Of a DNA stretch of 64,000 nucleotides, positions 47,901-55,478 are shown piece after piece. A program made the position numbers and the translations under genes. Numbering within the stretch: the stretch's first letter is position 1; each line of letters begins with the position of its first letter. The notes under the pieces were generated by a model. It ran no database searches. It had not been told where the DNA came from and worked only from the letters and a program-made list of their open reading frames with translations. Source of the DNA: Krasilnikovia cinnamomea (GTDB lineage: Bacteria > Actinomycetota > Actinomycetes > Mycobacteriales > Micromonosporaceae); assembly GCF_004217545.1 (NCBI RefSeq), contig NZ_SHKY01000001.1, positions 2,542,001-2,606,000 on the forward strand. Direction: 5' to 3'.

Positions 47901-48395
47901 ACCGTGGAGTCCATGGCGTTCAGCCGGGACGGGCACACGCTGGTGACCGGCAGCTACGACCGCACGGCGATCCTGTGGGACGTCACCGATCCGGCCAGGC
48001 CGCACCGGCTGAGCACCCTGACCGGCCACAGCAACTGGGTGCGCGCGGTGGCGTTCAGCCCGGACGGGCACACCGTGGCGACCGGCAGCCAGGATCACAC
48101 CGTGGCGTTGTGGGACGTTTCGGACCGGGCGAAGCCGGTGCGGCTGGCCACCCTCAAGGGCACCGTGCTGCAGACCGGCCTGGTGGCGTTCAGCCCGGAC
48201 GGGCGCAGCCTGGCGGCGGGCGGGAACGACGCCAGCAACCCCGCGCACGTCACCGTCTGGGACTACACGGAGCTGACCGAGTTGCGCGCCCACCCGGCCC
48301 GGCAGGCCTGCGCCATCACCGGACGCGGGTTCACCGCCGACGAGTGGGCCCGCGTCATCCCCGAGCTGCCGTACCAGCCGACCTGTCCCGCATGA
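44940..48395 (+). CDS. TIR domain-transmembrane-coiled coil-WD40 protein
   Basis: An 1151-residue protein. Residues 1-~165 are a TIR domain: FNGFISYSHAADG, the loop WIFRDQTGLA, and SPWVNREIEHW, where Glu84 matches the NADase glutamate of enzymatic TIRs. One membrane helix lies at ~191-211 (VAVTALVLLTLVASLTGGLA). A charged helix of some 230 residues follows; residues 363-439 are eleven near-identical heptads (RADEQQRK-like), clearly a coiled coil. From ~485 there are fourteen WD40 repeats (FSPDGRT...LWDVTD), enough for two seven-bladed propellers, then a Cys-containing tail (EWARVIPELPYQPTC). The usual STAND NTPase between TIR and WD40 is missing. It could be a membrane sensor that depletes NAD or signals when the propellers bind a target. 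ATG 44940 is the only sensible start. Confidence 0.88.
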   Translation: MTFNGFISYSHAADGRLAPAVQRGLHRLAKPWHRRRALWIFRDQTGLAVTPALWTSIQNALDGSEYFVLLASPEAARSPWVNREIEHWVATKSADRILPVVTDGEWQWDPARRDFTEGSTAVPTALRTVFAEEPLFLDLRWARDDQHLSLRHSRFRDAIAQLAAPMHGVSKDDLEGEDVRQHRRVRRLRSVAVTALVLLTLVASLTGGLAVRNAQRATAAAVEARYQQQEALEQRGSAERFAQESRDHEEVARQQQARARDAAAETRRQERLAREQKGLAEQASREAGRQEGNARRQEALAQRAAERTRAQERLTQRQRDRARHWAGEAGRQERTAQQQKRLAHQASAEALRQQHIAAQQQRRADEEQGRADEQQRKADEQQRKADEQQRKADEQQRRADEQQRRAEDQERKANEQQRRAEDQERKADEQQRKAEEQQRIAISRRLINQAREAIDEDPRSALMLGLAAQKVQPGPESRGELTGIVASTHYAGTLDGVSRAAFGPDDLLATSGEDGTATLWNVADRAHPVRLATLRGDGSLVSALAFSPDGRTLAMVGWRGMAILWNVADRSHPVQLATLPGLTSVKSVTFSPDGRTVLTASLDASATLWDVTDQSKPKRLSRLTTKSYVLDRAIFSPDGRTVVLSAGTATIWNVTDRAHPVQSATLAGGNVRPASVAFSPNRPLLATGDWDGAVVLWDMTDPARPKRGATLTGAPETVQDVAFSRDGRVLAAGDSHGTATLWDVTEPAKPLRLTSMVSHGGAVESMAFSADGRTVVTAGSGETATLWNVADRGAPTQLSELDDHSAQVLALAFGGDGRSLATAGYEGEAMLWDMTDPAHPVRRATVTAHDDEVAAVAFSPDGRTIAAAGREDGQVSLTDVSDPARPVRRAVFEEDVTRLNALAFSPDCRSLAVGATEGKLMLWDVADRARPVRRATLTGHGNMVESLAFSPDGRTVAVGGAKGQVWLWNAADLARPVRLATLDGHGETVESMAFSRDGHTLVTGSYDRTAILWDVTDPARPHRLSTLTGHSNWVRAVAFSPDGHTVATGSQDHTVALWDVSDRAKPVRLATLKGTVLQTGLVAFSPDGRSLAAGGNDASNPAHVTVWDYTELTELRAHPARQACAITGRGFTADEWARVIPELPYQPTCPA
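46026..46256 (+). repeat. 21-bp tandem repeats encoding coiled-coil heptads
   Basis: Eleven 21-bp units (based on GACGAGCAGCAGCGCAAGGC) lie in frame in the TIR-WD40 gene. Each encodes one heptad such as KADEQQR, with RAEDQER and KANEQQR variants. Three central copies are almost identical at DNA level, so the number may change by slippage without breaking the frame. Confidence 0.85.
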
Positions 48396-48415
48396 GGATC
48401 ACCGGCGGCGGGCGG

Positions 48416-48898
48416 TCAGGCGGCCTCGGTGGAGGGGTTTGCGGCGGCGTGGGCGAGGTCGTCCAGGTCCTGGCGCAGCGCGCCCTCGACCGTACGGGCG
48501 GCCAGCCCGCCGAAGACCAGCGCCAGCAGCCGCCCGCGCGGCTCGGTGGGGGTGCCGTCCTGGACGGCGGTGACCATCGTGCCGCCCCGGTGCCGCCCGG
48601 CCGTCACGGGCGCGAAGGTGTAGGTCATCCGGTAGTCCGCCCCGATCCCCGGCGACTCCACCACGAACTGCTCCGGCACCGCGCAGTCACTGACCCGGAA
48701 CTCCTCGGTGATCTCGGAGCCGTCGGCCATGATGCGGGCCTCGCGCCAGGTCGTGCCGGAGCGGAACTCACCGGGCGTGACGGGCTCGACCCGGTGAACC
48801 GTGGACAACCACTGCGCCCGGCGGGACAGGTCGGTGAACACGCGCCACACCTCACTCACCGGCGCCTCGACCAATCGGGTGACCGCGACCGTCGACAT
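48416..48898 (-). CDS. SRPBCC/START-like superfamily protein
   Basis: A 160-residue protein with the helix-grip fold of polyketide cyclases and lipid-binding proteins: STVAVTRLVEAPVSEVWRVF at the start, FRSGTTWREARIMADG in the sheet, and a long C-terminal helix (RTVEGALRQDLDDLAHAA). The ligand is unknown. GGGAGGTCACGCT lies just before ATG 48898. It is convergent with the TIR-WD40 gene. The link, if any, to the neighbouring genes is unclear. Confidence 0.8.
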   Translation of the reverse strand: MSTVAVTRLVEAPVSEVWRVFTDLSRRAQWLSTVHRVEPVTPGEFRSGTTWREARIMADGSEITEEFRVSDCAVPEQFVVESPGIGADYRMTYTFAPVTAGRHRGGTMVTAVQDGTPTEPRGRLLALVFGGLAARTVEGALRQDLDDLAHAAANPSTEAA

Positions 48899-48976
48899 AG
48901 CGTGACCTCCCGAATACACCGTACGGGTCGGCAGCTCTTCGGAACAACGATTACCCGGTCACGGCGCCCGCGTACC

Positions 48977-49822
48977 TCAGTCGTATCCGCCGTTGATCAG
49001 ACCCACCCGGACCAGCTCGGTGAGCGGGTCGCGCACGTTGCGGGCGCCGAAGCCGGCCAGCAGCGGGCGCTGCCCGTCGCGGCGGGTCCGCGCGGGCTCG
49101 GCCAGCGGCACCGGATGGGTCGCGGCCAGCACCTCGGCCACCTCGGCCACCTCGGCCCCGTCGACCGCCGCGGCGCATCCGACCAGCACGTTGAGGAAGC
49201 CGTGGTGGGTGAAACCGGTTTCCGGATCGGTGTGCCGCAGCGCGTGCCGCTGCCCCACCGCGAGCTTGAACGGCAGCTCGCGGTCGCGGCAGGCGCAGAT
49301 CACCGCGGCCAGCTCGACCGGGGTGGGGAACAGCTCCGCGGCCAGGCCGCCGACCCGGAACTTGGCGCCGATCCGCCGCCCGTCGGCGCGGCTCCCGGCG
49401 ACCGTGTCGAGCGCGGCCAGCAGGCCCCAGCTCAGCGGGATCTCGGCGTACACGTCGAGGTCGGGCTGGGTGGCGGCGAAGCGGTGCAGCGCGCGCAGGC
49501 CAGGCTGGGAGTCCTCGCCGCGGCGCGCGACCGCCGCTTCGACCTGGCGCACCTCGGCCGCGGCGCCGCGCAGCGCGGCCACCGCGGCGTCGAGCCCGTC
49601 GATGCTGGTGTCGCAGACGACGCCGACCGCGAGGCCGCCGACGGGCGGGGCCCGGTGGGCCAGCGAGGAGGGTACGAGCAGCGAGCCGAGCAGGGGCGCG
49701 TACCACGCGGCGGCGTGCTCGCGGTGCGCCGCCACCGCGGCGCCGACGTCGGTGTCGTTCGGCGGTAGCAGGACGGCGTCATCGACGAGTCCCGCGAACA
49801 GCGGCGGCACCAGCGTTGACAC
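48977..49822 (-). CDS. Conserved hypothetical protein, actinobacterial
   Basis: A 281-residue protein I cannot assign to a named family. Recognisable pieces are VPPLFAGLVDDAVLLPP, a middle part with alternating strands and helices (DVYAEIPLSWGLLAAL), and the conserved-looking ACRDRELPFKLAVGQRHALRH followed by TGFTHHGFLN, rich in His and charged residues, which may form an active site. It has no signal peptide or membrane helix. I placed the start at GTG 49822, after AGG; the frame is open to 49918 with an ATG at 49885, but those codons have low third-position GC and look non-coding. Confidence 0.68.
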   Translation of the reverse strand: MSTLVPPLFAGLVDDAVLLPPNDTDVGAAVAAHREHAAAWYAPLLGSLLVPSSLAHRAPPVGGLAVGVVCDTSIDGLDAAVAALRGAAAEVRQVEAAVARRGEDSQPGLRALHRFAATQPDLDVYAEIPLSWGLLAALDTVAGSRADGRRIGAKFRVGGLAAELFPTPVELAAVICACRDRELPFKLAVGQRHALRHTDPETGFTHHGFLNVLVGCAAAVDGAEVAEVAEVLAATHPVPLAEPARTRRDGQRPLLAGFGARNVRDPLTELVRVGLINGGYD

Positions 49823-49953
49823 GAATAATGAACCTAATGGACGCTCCGAAGCGCGGACAACACCGACCGTTATGTCGCTTTTCATAGGAGTAGGCGTGAC
49901 GGAGCGGGCGATCGGCACCGACCGCCCGCTCGGACCGGCGCGACGTCGGGACG

Positions 49954-50841
49954 CTAGCCGATGTGGTACTGGTCGCCGTAGACCGCGAAGTCGAGCGGCG
50001 TGTTCAGGTCGAGGTTGCCGTTGCGCAGGAAGACCCGCTGGGCGGTGTCGACCCGCGAGGTGTCCGAGTGCGCCTCCTCCTTCTTCATCTCGATGACCCG
50101 CTCGTCCAGGAAGGCGTGGAGCCAGGTGGTCTCGTTGCCGCCCTGGGCGGGCGGCTTCGCCTTGCGCAGCGCCCGGCTGCGGATCGACGCCATCCCGTCG
50201 GGACCGTGCATGACGGCCGCGTCGTAGTACGCGAACTGCCCGAGCGCCCGCACGCCGTCAGACTTGCCGCGCGCCACGGACGGGTTGAAGTACACCCGGT
50301 CGCGCTCGGCCTCCTGGGTGGCCCGGAACACCGGGTCCTGCGCGGCGGTACGCCAGTCCCTGGGGAAGTTCGGGTCCAGCCCGGCGTGCGAGTCCGAGCC
50401 GTTCACCGTGCGCAGCGCGGGCAGGTACCGGGCCAGGACGTTCGACGGCTTGGTGTCCGTGTACGCCTCGACCAGCTCCAGCATGTCGCCGGTGCCGGAG
50501 CAGAAGCCGATGATCCCGGCGGTGTAGCCGCGCCCGTCGCCGATGTCCTCGATGTAGGAGAACTGGGCGCGCCAGTCGAGCGACGAGTTCTCGGCGGCCG
50601 AGACGATCTGCATCGCGACCTCCTTCTTCGCCGGGTCGTCGAGGTTTCTGCGGGCTGCGGCGGCCGCGGCGGCCACCGGCCGGGCTGGGGCCACGACGCC
50701 GGCCGACGTCCCGGCGGGGACGGTCGCTGCGCCCGCGGGCAGCAGGCCGTACGCGATGGCGACGCCGGGGACGAGCAGACCGGCGGCGAGGTACGCCGTC
50801 GTGCGACGGCGGGGACGGGGGGTGGTGCTGGGGGTGGTCAT
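49954..50841 (-). CDS. csnA: Secreted chitosanase, glycoside hydrolase family 46
   Basis: A 295-residue enzyme that cuts chitosan into glucosamine oligosaccharides outside the cell. The N-terminus has a twin-arginine-like stretch (RPRRRTTAYLAAGLL) and a hydrophobic signal, so Tat or Sec export is likely. The mature domain starts near residue 65 (RRNLDDPAKKEVAMQIVSA). The two catalytic acids of GH46 are Glu84 (SAAENSSLDW) and Asp102 (EDIGDGRGYTAG), with the same 18-residue spacing as in the Streptomyces N174 enzyme. GAGGAGCGCA precedes ATG 50841. It is divergent from the csn uptake operon, which handles its products. Confidence 0.94.
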   Translation of the reverse strand: MTTPSTTPRPRRRTTAYLAAGLLVPGVAIAYGLLPAGAATVPAGTSAGVVAPARPVAAAAAAARRNLDDPAKKEVAMQIVSAAENSSLDWRAQFSYIEDIGDGRGYTAGIIGFCSGTGDMLELVEAYTDTKPSNVLARYLPALRTVNGSDSHAGLDPNFPRDWRTAAQDPVFRATQEAERDRVYFNPSVARGKSDGVRALGQFAYYDAAVMHGPDGMASIRSRALRKAKPPAQGGNETTWLHAFLDERVIEMKKEEAHSDTSRVDTAQRVFLRNGNLDLNTPLDFAVYGDQYHIG

Positions 50842-50939
50842 TGCGCTCCTCAGGGGTAGGGGATGGGCGCGCAGGATCGGCACCGGCGGCGACCGAGGGG
50901 CTTGCGCCGCCGCCGGCGATGGGTGGTGACGCTACGACA

Positions 50940-51085
50940 GTTAAGGAGGTTTATCAATGACCGTTAAAGTGTTTTATCAATCCGGGGCGATTGACAACCC
51001 GTTGAGCGGTTAAGGACGATTCGTTCATTGATCGAGACCTTGACAGTCCCGGGAGGCCGGGCCTACCGTCCAGCTAATTGTTAGC
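50940..51085. promoter_or_regulatory. Divergent csnA/csnR control region
   Basis: On the chitosanase side there are two direct repeats of GTTAA-N5-TTTATCAAT (50940-50958 and 50963-50981), 23 bp apart, and a third partial copy GTTAAGGA at 51009. On the csnR side TTGACA (51040-51045) and TACCGT (51064-51069), 18 bp apart, form a promoter, followed at once by the palindrome GCTAA-TTG-TTAGC (51073-51085), well placed to block transcription. CsnR is the natural candidate to bind these; that is inference. Confidence 0.55.
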
Positions 51086-51115
51086 CAGTTTGCCAATCAC
51101 CACCCGGGGGCCACC

Positions 51116-52297
51116 GTGTCGCGTCTCGCCGGCTCGTCGAAGCTGCTCCGCGCCATGAACGAGAGCGCGGCGCTCGCCCACCTGCTCGAACCCGGCACGC
51201 TGACCCGCTCCGACCTGCGCAAACTCACCAAGCTCAGCACGCCGACCATCTCCGAGGTGCTGCGCCGGCTCACCGAGGCGGGCCTGGTCACCGTGGTCGG
51301 CCACAACAGCGGCCGCCCCGGCCCCAACGCCGAGCTCTACGCGGCCAACCCCGACGCGGCGTACGCGGCGGCCGTCTCGATCCGTGACATCGGCCCGAGC
51401 GACGCCCCGTCCGTGGCGGCCGCCCTGTGCGACCTCACCGGCACGATCCGCTCCCGGACCGAACTGCGCGTCGACTTCCTGCGGACCGACCCGAAGTCGG
51501 CCGTGCTCGACGCCGTCGCCACGCTGCGCCGCGACAGCGGGGTGCCCGCCGAGCGGCTGCGCCACGTCCAGCTCGGCGTCGCGGGCTCGTACGACAGCCG
51601 CACCCAGACCATCCGGCACGTGGACGTGCCCGGGCTGGGGCGTACCGGCCTGGTGCCGGAGATCGCCACGGCGCTGGGCACCCACGTCGGCGTCGACAAC
51701 GACGTCAATCTCGCCGCGATCGCCGAACGCCGGCACGGGGTGGCCCGCGAGTCCGACGGCTTCGCCCTGCTCTGGCTCGGCCTGGAGGGCCTCGGTCTGG
51801 CCATCGACATCGCGGGGTCGCTCCTGCGCGGCGCCCGGGGCGGCGCGGGCGAGATCGGCTACATGCCGCTGTACGCCCCGGACTCCACCCACCGCAAGGT
51901 GGACCTGCAGGACCTGGTGGGCGGTGCGGCCGTCCTCGCCCTGGGCCAGGACTGCGGCGTGCCCGGCCGTACCCCGCCGGAGGTGGTCCGGGCGGCGGCC
52001 GCCGACCCGGAGGCGGCGAGCGAGTTCTTCCCCCGGCTCGCCGACCGCATCGCGGTCGGCCTGGCGGCGGTCATCGCGGTCCTCGATCCGTCGCTGGTCG
52101 TGCTGGCCGGTCCGGTCGCGCAGGCCGGCGGGCGGACGCTGCTGGCCGCGGTCGAGAGCGCTCTCCATCGGGCCGCGCCACTGGAGAGCACGGTCGCGGT
52201 GACCACCATCGACGACGACGCGGTGCTGCTCGGCGCGCTGGACGCCGGGCTCACCGCGGTCCGCGAAACCCTCATCGCGTCCATTCGCGACAGCTGA
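51116..52297 (+). CDS. csnR: ROK-family repressor of chitosan-sugar utilisation
   Basis: A 393-residue regulator with a MarR-like winged helix at residues ~10-75 (LTKLSTPTISEVLRRLTEAG) joined to a ROK domain. Unlike true ROK kinases it lacks the CxCGxxGC zinc cluster: after GGAGEIGYMPLYAPD no cysteines follow. It therefore acts as a sugar-sensing repressor. In Streptomyces the orthologous CsnR controls the chitosanase gene and the csnR-K operon, and gene order here is the same. The start is GTG 51116. It probably controls both directions from the divergent promoter. Confidence 0.9.
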   Translation: MSRLAGSSKLLRAMNESAALAHLLEPGTLTRSDLRKLTKLSTPTISEVLRRLTEAGLVTVVGHNSGRPGPNAELYAANPDAAYAAAVSIRDIGPSDAPSVAAALCDLTGTIRSRTELRVDFLRTDPKSAVLDAVATLRRDSGVPAERLRHVQLGVAGSYDSRTQTIRHVDVPGLGRTGLVPEIATALGTHVGVDNDVNLAAIAERRHGVARESDGFALLWLGLEGLGLAIDIAGSLLRGARGGAGEIGYMPLYAPDSTHRKVDLQDLVGGAAVLALGQDCGVPGRTPPEVVRAAAADPEAASEFFPRLADRIAVGLAAVIAVLDPSLVVLAGPVAQAGGRTLLAAVESALHRAAPLESTVAVTTIDDDAVLLGALDAGLTAVRETLIASIRDS

Positions 52298-52336
52298 CCC
52301 CCAACCCATAACGAAATCCCCGGGAAGGACCCCCTC

Positions 52337-53653
52337 ATGAACACCCGGATACCGCGCGCCCTTTTTGCCCTGATAACCGCCGCCGCACTAACCGCGGCAT
52401 GCACCCCCGCACCCAAGGAAAACAAGATCGCCGACCCGGGCACCGAGGTGTCCGGCACGGTCGAGCTGTGGCATTTCTTCACCGAACGCGAGGCCGCCGC
52501 GATCGACACGGTCGTCAAGGACTTCGAGGCCACCCACCCGAAGATCAAGGTCACGGTCAAGTCGGGCCAGGACGACTCGAAGGTCACCCAGGCCATCGGC
52601 GCGGGCAACGGACCCGACATCGGCCTGTCGTACTCCACCGACATCGTCGGCAAGTTCTGCGCCTCCGGCGCCTGGGTCGACCTGGCCCCGTACATCGCCC
52701 GGGACAAAGTGGACCTTTCCCAGCTCAACCCCACCACCCGGCAATACACCGAGTACGGCGGCAAGCGGTGCGCCATGCCGTTCCTCGCCGACGCGTACGG
52801 GCTGTTCTACAACAGGGACCTGTTCGCCAAGGCGGGCATCGCGGGGCCGCCGAAGACCCTGGACGAGCTGGCCGAGGACGCCAAGAAGCTCACCGTACGC
52901 AACGCCGACGGCTCGTTGAAGCGGGTCGGCTTCCTGCCCCTGATGGACTTCTACGAGAACGCCGCCGCCCACCTCGCCCCCATCGTCGGCGCGACGTGGC
53001 TCACCGCCGACGGCAAGTCCGCCATCGCCGCCGACCCGGCCTGGAAGACGCTGCTGACCTGGCAGAAGAGCCTCGTCGACTGGTACGGCTACGACAACCT
53101 GCAGAAGTTCCGGGCCGGTCTGGGCGACGAGTTCAGCGCGGACAACGCGTTCCAGAAGGGCCAGGTGGCGATCAACGTCGACGCCGAGTACCGCCTCGCG
53201 TTCCTCGCCGACCAGGCCCCGAAGCTCAGCTACGGCGTGGCCCCGCTGCCCACCACCGACCCGGCCCGGTACGGCGCCGGCTACGTCACCGGCAACATCA
53301 TGGGCATCGCCAAGAACGCCAAGAACCCCGAGGCGGCCTGGGAGCTCATCAAGTACCTGACGACCAACGACACGACGATCGTCAAGCTGGCCAACTCCCT
53401 GCGCAACATCCCCACCACGACCAAGGCCGCGGCCGACCCGGCGCTGAAGGTGGATCCCGCGTTCAAGACGTTCATGGACATCTTCGCCAACCCGAACTCG
53501 TCCACCACCCCGCCCTCGGCGTCCGGGCCCGCGTACCAGGAGACGTTCCAGACGTTCGTGACCGGCTGGCAGGCGGGCAAGGTGGCGAACCTGGACGCCG
53601 GGCTGGCCGAGGCGGACAAGCAGGTCAACAGCGTCATGACGCTGGGCGGCTGA
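52337..53653 (+). CDS. csnE: Extracellular glucosamine-oligosaccharide-binding lipoprotein
   Basis: A 438-residue family 1 solute-binding protein. The signal peptide ends in LTAAC with Cys22 as lipid anchor. The binding domain shows ELWHFFTEREAAAI, GNGPDIGLSYSTDIV, and late AWELIKYLTTND. It delivers sugars to the two permeases encoded next. By synteny with Streptomyces csnE the ligand is chitosan-derived glucosamine oligomers. GGAAGGAC precedes ATG 52337. First structural gene of a five-gene operon (csnEFGHK), 39 bp after csnR. Confidence 0.9.
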   Translation: MNTRIPRALFALITAAALTAACTPAPKENKIADPGTEVSGTVELWHFFTEREAAAIDTVVKDFEATHPKIKVTVKSGQDDSKVTQAIGAGNGPDIGLSYSTDIVGKFCASGAWVDLAPYIARDKVDLSQLNPTTRQYTEYGGKRCAMPFLADAYGLFYNRDLFAKAGIAGPPKTLDELAEDAKKLTVRNADGSLKRVGFLPLMDFYENAAAHLAPIVGATWLTADGKSAIAADPAWKTLLTWQKSLVDWYGYDNLQKFRAGLGDEFSADNAFQKGQVAINVDAEYRLAFLADQAPKLSYGVAPLPTTDPARYGAGYVTGNIMGIAKNAKNPEAAWELIKYLTTNDTTIVKLANSLRNIPTTTKAAADPALKVDPAFKTFMDIFANPNSSTTPPSASGPAYQETFQTFVTGWQAGKVANLDAGLAEADKQVNSVMTLGG

Positions 53654-53655
53654 CG

Positions 53656-54594
53656 ATGAGCGCCAAACCCCTGGCGATCCGGGCCCGGCAGCACGCCACC
53701 ACGCTGTCGTTCCTGGCCCCCGCCCTGATCGGCATCGTGGTGTTCTTCGGCTACCCGCTGGTGTCCGCCGTGTACTTCTCCTTCACCAGGTTCGACCTGC
53801 TGTCGGCGCCGCAGTGGGTCGGGCTGGCCAACTACCGGCGGCTGGCCGACGACCCGTTCCTGCTCCAGTCCGTACGCAACACGCTGTGGATGGTGGCGGT
53901 CTTCGTCCCCGTACGCATCGTCAGCGCGATCGGCCTGGCGGTGCTGCTCACCCAGCTCAAGCGCGGCGCGGGGTTCTTCCGGACCATCTTCTTCCTGCCC
54001 GCGCTGGCGCCGCCGGTGGCCGCCACGATCGCGTTCGTCTACCTGCTCAAACCCGGTACCGGGCCGGTCGACACGATGCTGGCGCACCTGGGCATCGACG
54101 GCCCGCTGTGGTTCAACTCGCCGGAGTGGGCCAAGCCGTCGCTGGTGCTGCTCGGCCTGTGGGGCATCGGCGACCTGATGGTCATCTTCCTGGCCGGCGT
54201 CCTGGGCGTCCCCACCAGCCTGTACGAGGCCGCCGCCCTGGACGGCGCCAACGCCTGGCACCGCTTCCGGTACGTGACCATCCCGACGATCCGCCCGGTG
54301 ATCCTGTTCGCGGCCGTCACCGGGGTCATCTACACGCTGCAGTACTTCGACCAGGCCGCCGTGGCGGGCTCGATCGCCAGCGGGCAGGCCACCACCGGCG
54401 GCGGGATCTCCCAATCCTTCGGCTTCCCCGAGGGCTCCACGTTCACCTACCCGCTGTGGCTGTACACGGTCGGGTTCCGCTACCACGCGCTGGGCTACGC
54501 GAACGCCCTGGCCGTGGCGCTGTTCCTGGTGGCTTTCGCCGTGACGGTGATCCTGCTGCGCCGCGCCAAGGCGTTCTCCGGGGAGGAATCATGA
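53656..54594 (+). CDS. csnF: Sugar ABC transporter permease
   Basis: A 312-residue inner-membrane protein of the MalF-like permease type with six helices. The first is FLAPALIGIVVFFGYPLVSAV. The cytoplasmic EAA loop that docks the ATPase reads EAAALDGANAWHRFRYVTIP. It forms a heterodimer with the next gene product. No ATPase gene follows; MsiK at 18718 is the likely motor. It starts 2 bp after csnE and overlaps csnG by 4 bp. Confidence 0.92.
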   Translation: MSAKPLAIRARQHATTLSFLAPALIGIVVFFGYPLVSAVYFSFTRFDLLSAPQWVGLANYRRLADDPFLLQSVRNTLWMVAVFVPVRIVSAIGLAVLLTQLKRGAGFFRTIFFLPALAPPVAATIAFVYLLKPGTGPVDTMLAHLGIDGPLWFNSPEWAKPSLVLLGLWGIGDLMVIFLAGVLGVPTSLYEAAALDGANAWHRFRYVTIPTIRPVILFAAVTGVIYTLQYFDQAAVAGSIASGQATTGGGISQSFGFPEGSTFTYPLWLYTVGFRYHALGYANALAVALFLVAFAVTVILLRRAKAFSGEES

Positions 54595-55478
54595 CCGCCG
54601 TCCTTGACGCGCCACCGACGGTGGTGAACCGGCCGCCTTCCACGAGGAAGGCCCGGCGCGAGAACCGGCTGGTCTGGATCGCCCGGCACAGCATCGCCAT
54701 CGCCCTGGCCATCATGTTCCTGACCCCGGTGGTCTACCTGGTGCTGATCTCACTGATGACCAGCAACCAGGCGCTCACCAGCGACTACTGGCCCAACTCC
54801 TGGCACCCCGAGAACTACGTGCGGGTCTTCCAGGTCACCCCGCTACCCCGCTACCTGCTCAACACGCTGCTGTACGCGGTCACCGCCACCGCCCTCATGC
54901 TGCTGTCCAGCGTCCCCGCCGCGTACGCCCTGGCCAAGCTCCGCTTTCGCGGCCGCAACGCCCTGTTCCTGGTCATCATCTGCGTGATGATGCTGCCCCC
55001 GCAGGTGGTGACCGTCCCGCTCTACCTGATGTGGGCCCGGTACGGCCTCACCGGCTCGCTGTGGCCCCTGGTCGTCCCGATGCTGTTCGGCGACGCGTTC
55101 GCCATCTTCCTGCTGCGCCAGTTCCTGCTGACCATCCCGCAGGAGTACCTCGACGCGGCGAAGGTCGACGGCTGCGGTGAGTGGGGCACCCTGATCCGGG
55201 TCGTACTGCCGATGGCCCGCCCCGGCATCGCGGCCGCCGGGCTGTTCCAGTTCTTCTACTGCTGGAACGACTACTACGGCCCGCTGCTCTACACCAGCGA
55301 GAACGAGCAGGCGTGGACGCTTTCGCTCGGGCTCGCGTCGTTCCACAGTGTCCATCACGTCGACTGGAACCTGGTCATCGCGGCCACCGTGCTGACCATG
55401 GCGCCGATCGTCGTCGTGTTCTTCTTCGCCCAGCGCGCGTTCGTGCAGGGTGTCACGCTCACGGGAGTCAAAGGGTGA
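54591..55478 (+). CDS. csnG: Sugar ABC transporter permease
   Basis: A 295-residue MalG-like permease with six helices (SIAIALAIMFLTPVVYLVLI first). The EAA loop is LDAAKVDGCGEWGTLIRVVL. A cytoplasmic N-terminal tail of ~35 residues comes before helix 1. It pairs with CsnF to form the membrane channel. The start overlaps csnF (ATGA, with GGGGAGG before it) and its stop overlaps csnH (GTGA). Confidence 0.92.
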   Translation: MTAVLDAPPTVVNRPPSTRKARRENRLVWIARHSIAIALAIMFLTPVVYLVLISLMTSNQALTSDYWPNSWHPENYVRVFQVTPLPRYLLNTLLYAVTATALMLLSSVPAAYALAKLRFRGRNALFLVIICVMMLPPQVVTVPLYLMWARYGLTGSLWPLVVPMLFGDAFAIFLLRQFLLTIPQEYLDAAKVDGCGEWGTLIRVVLPMARPGIAAAGLFQFFYCWNDYYGPLLYTSENEQAWTLSLGLASFHSVHHVDWNLVIAATVLTMAPIVVVFFFAQRAFVQGVTLTGVKG

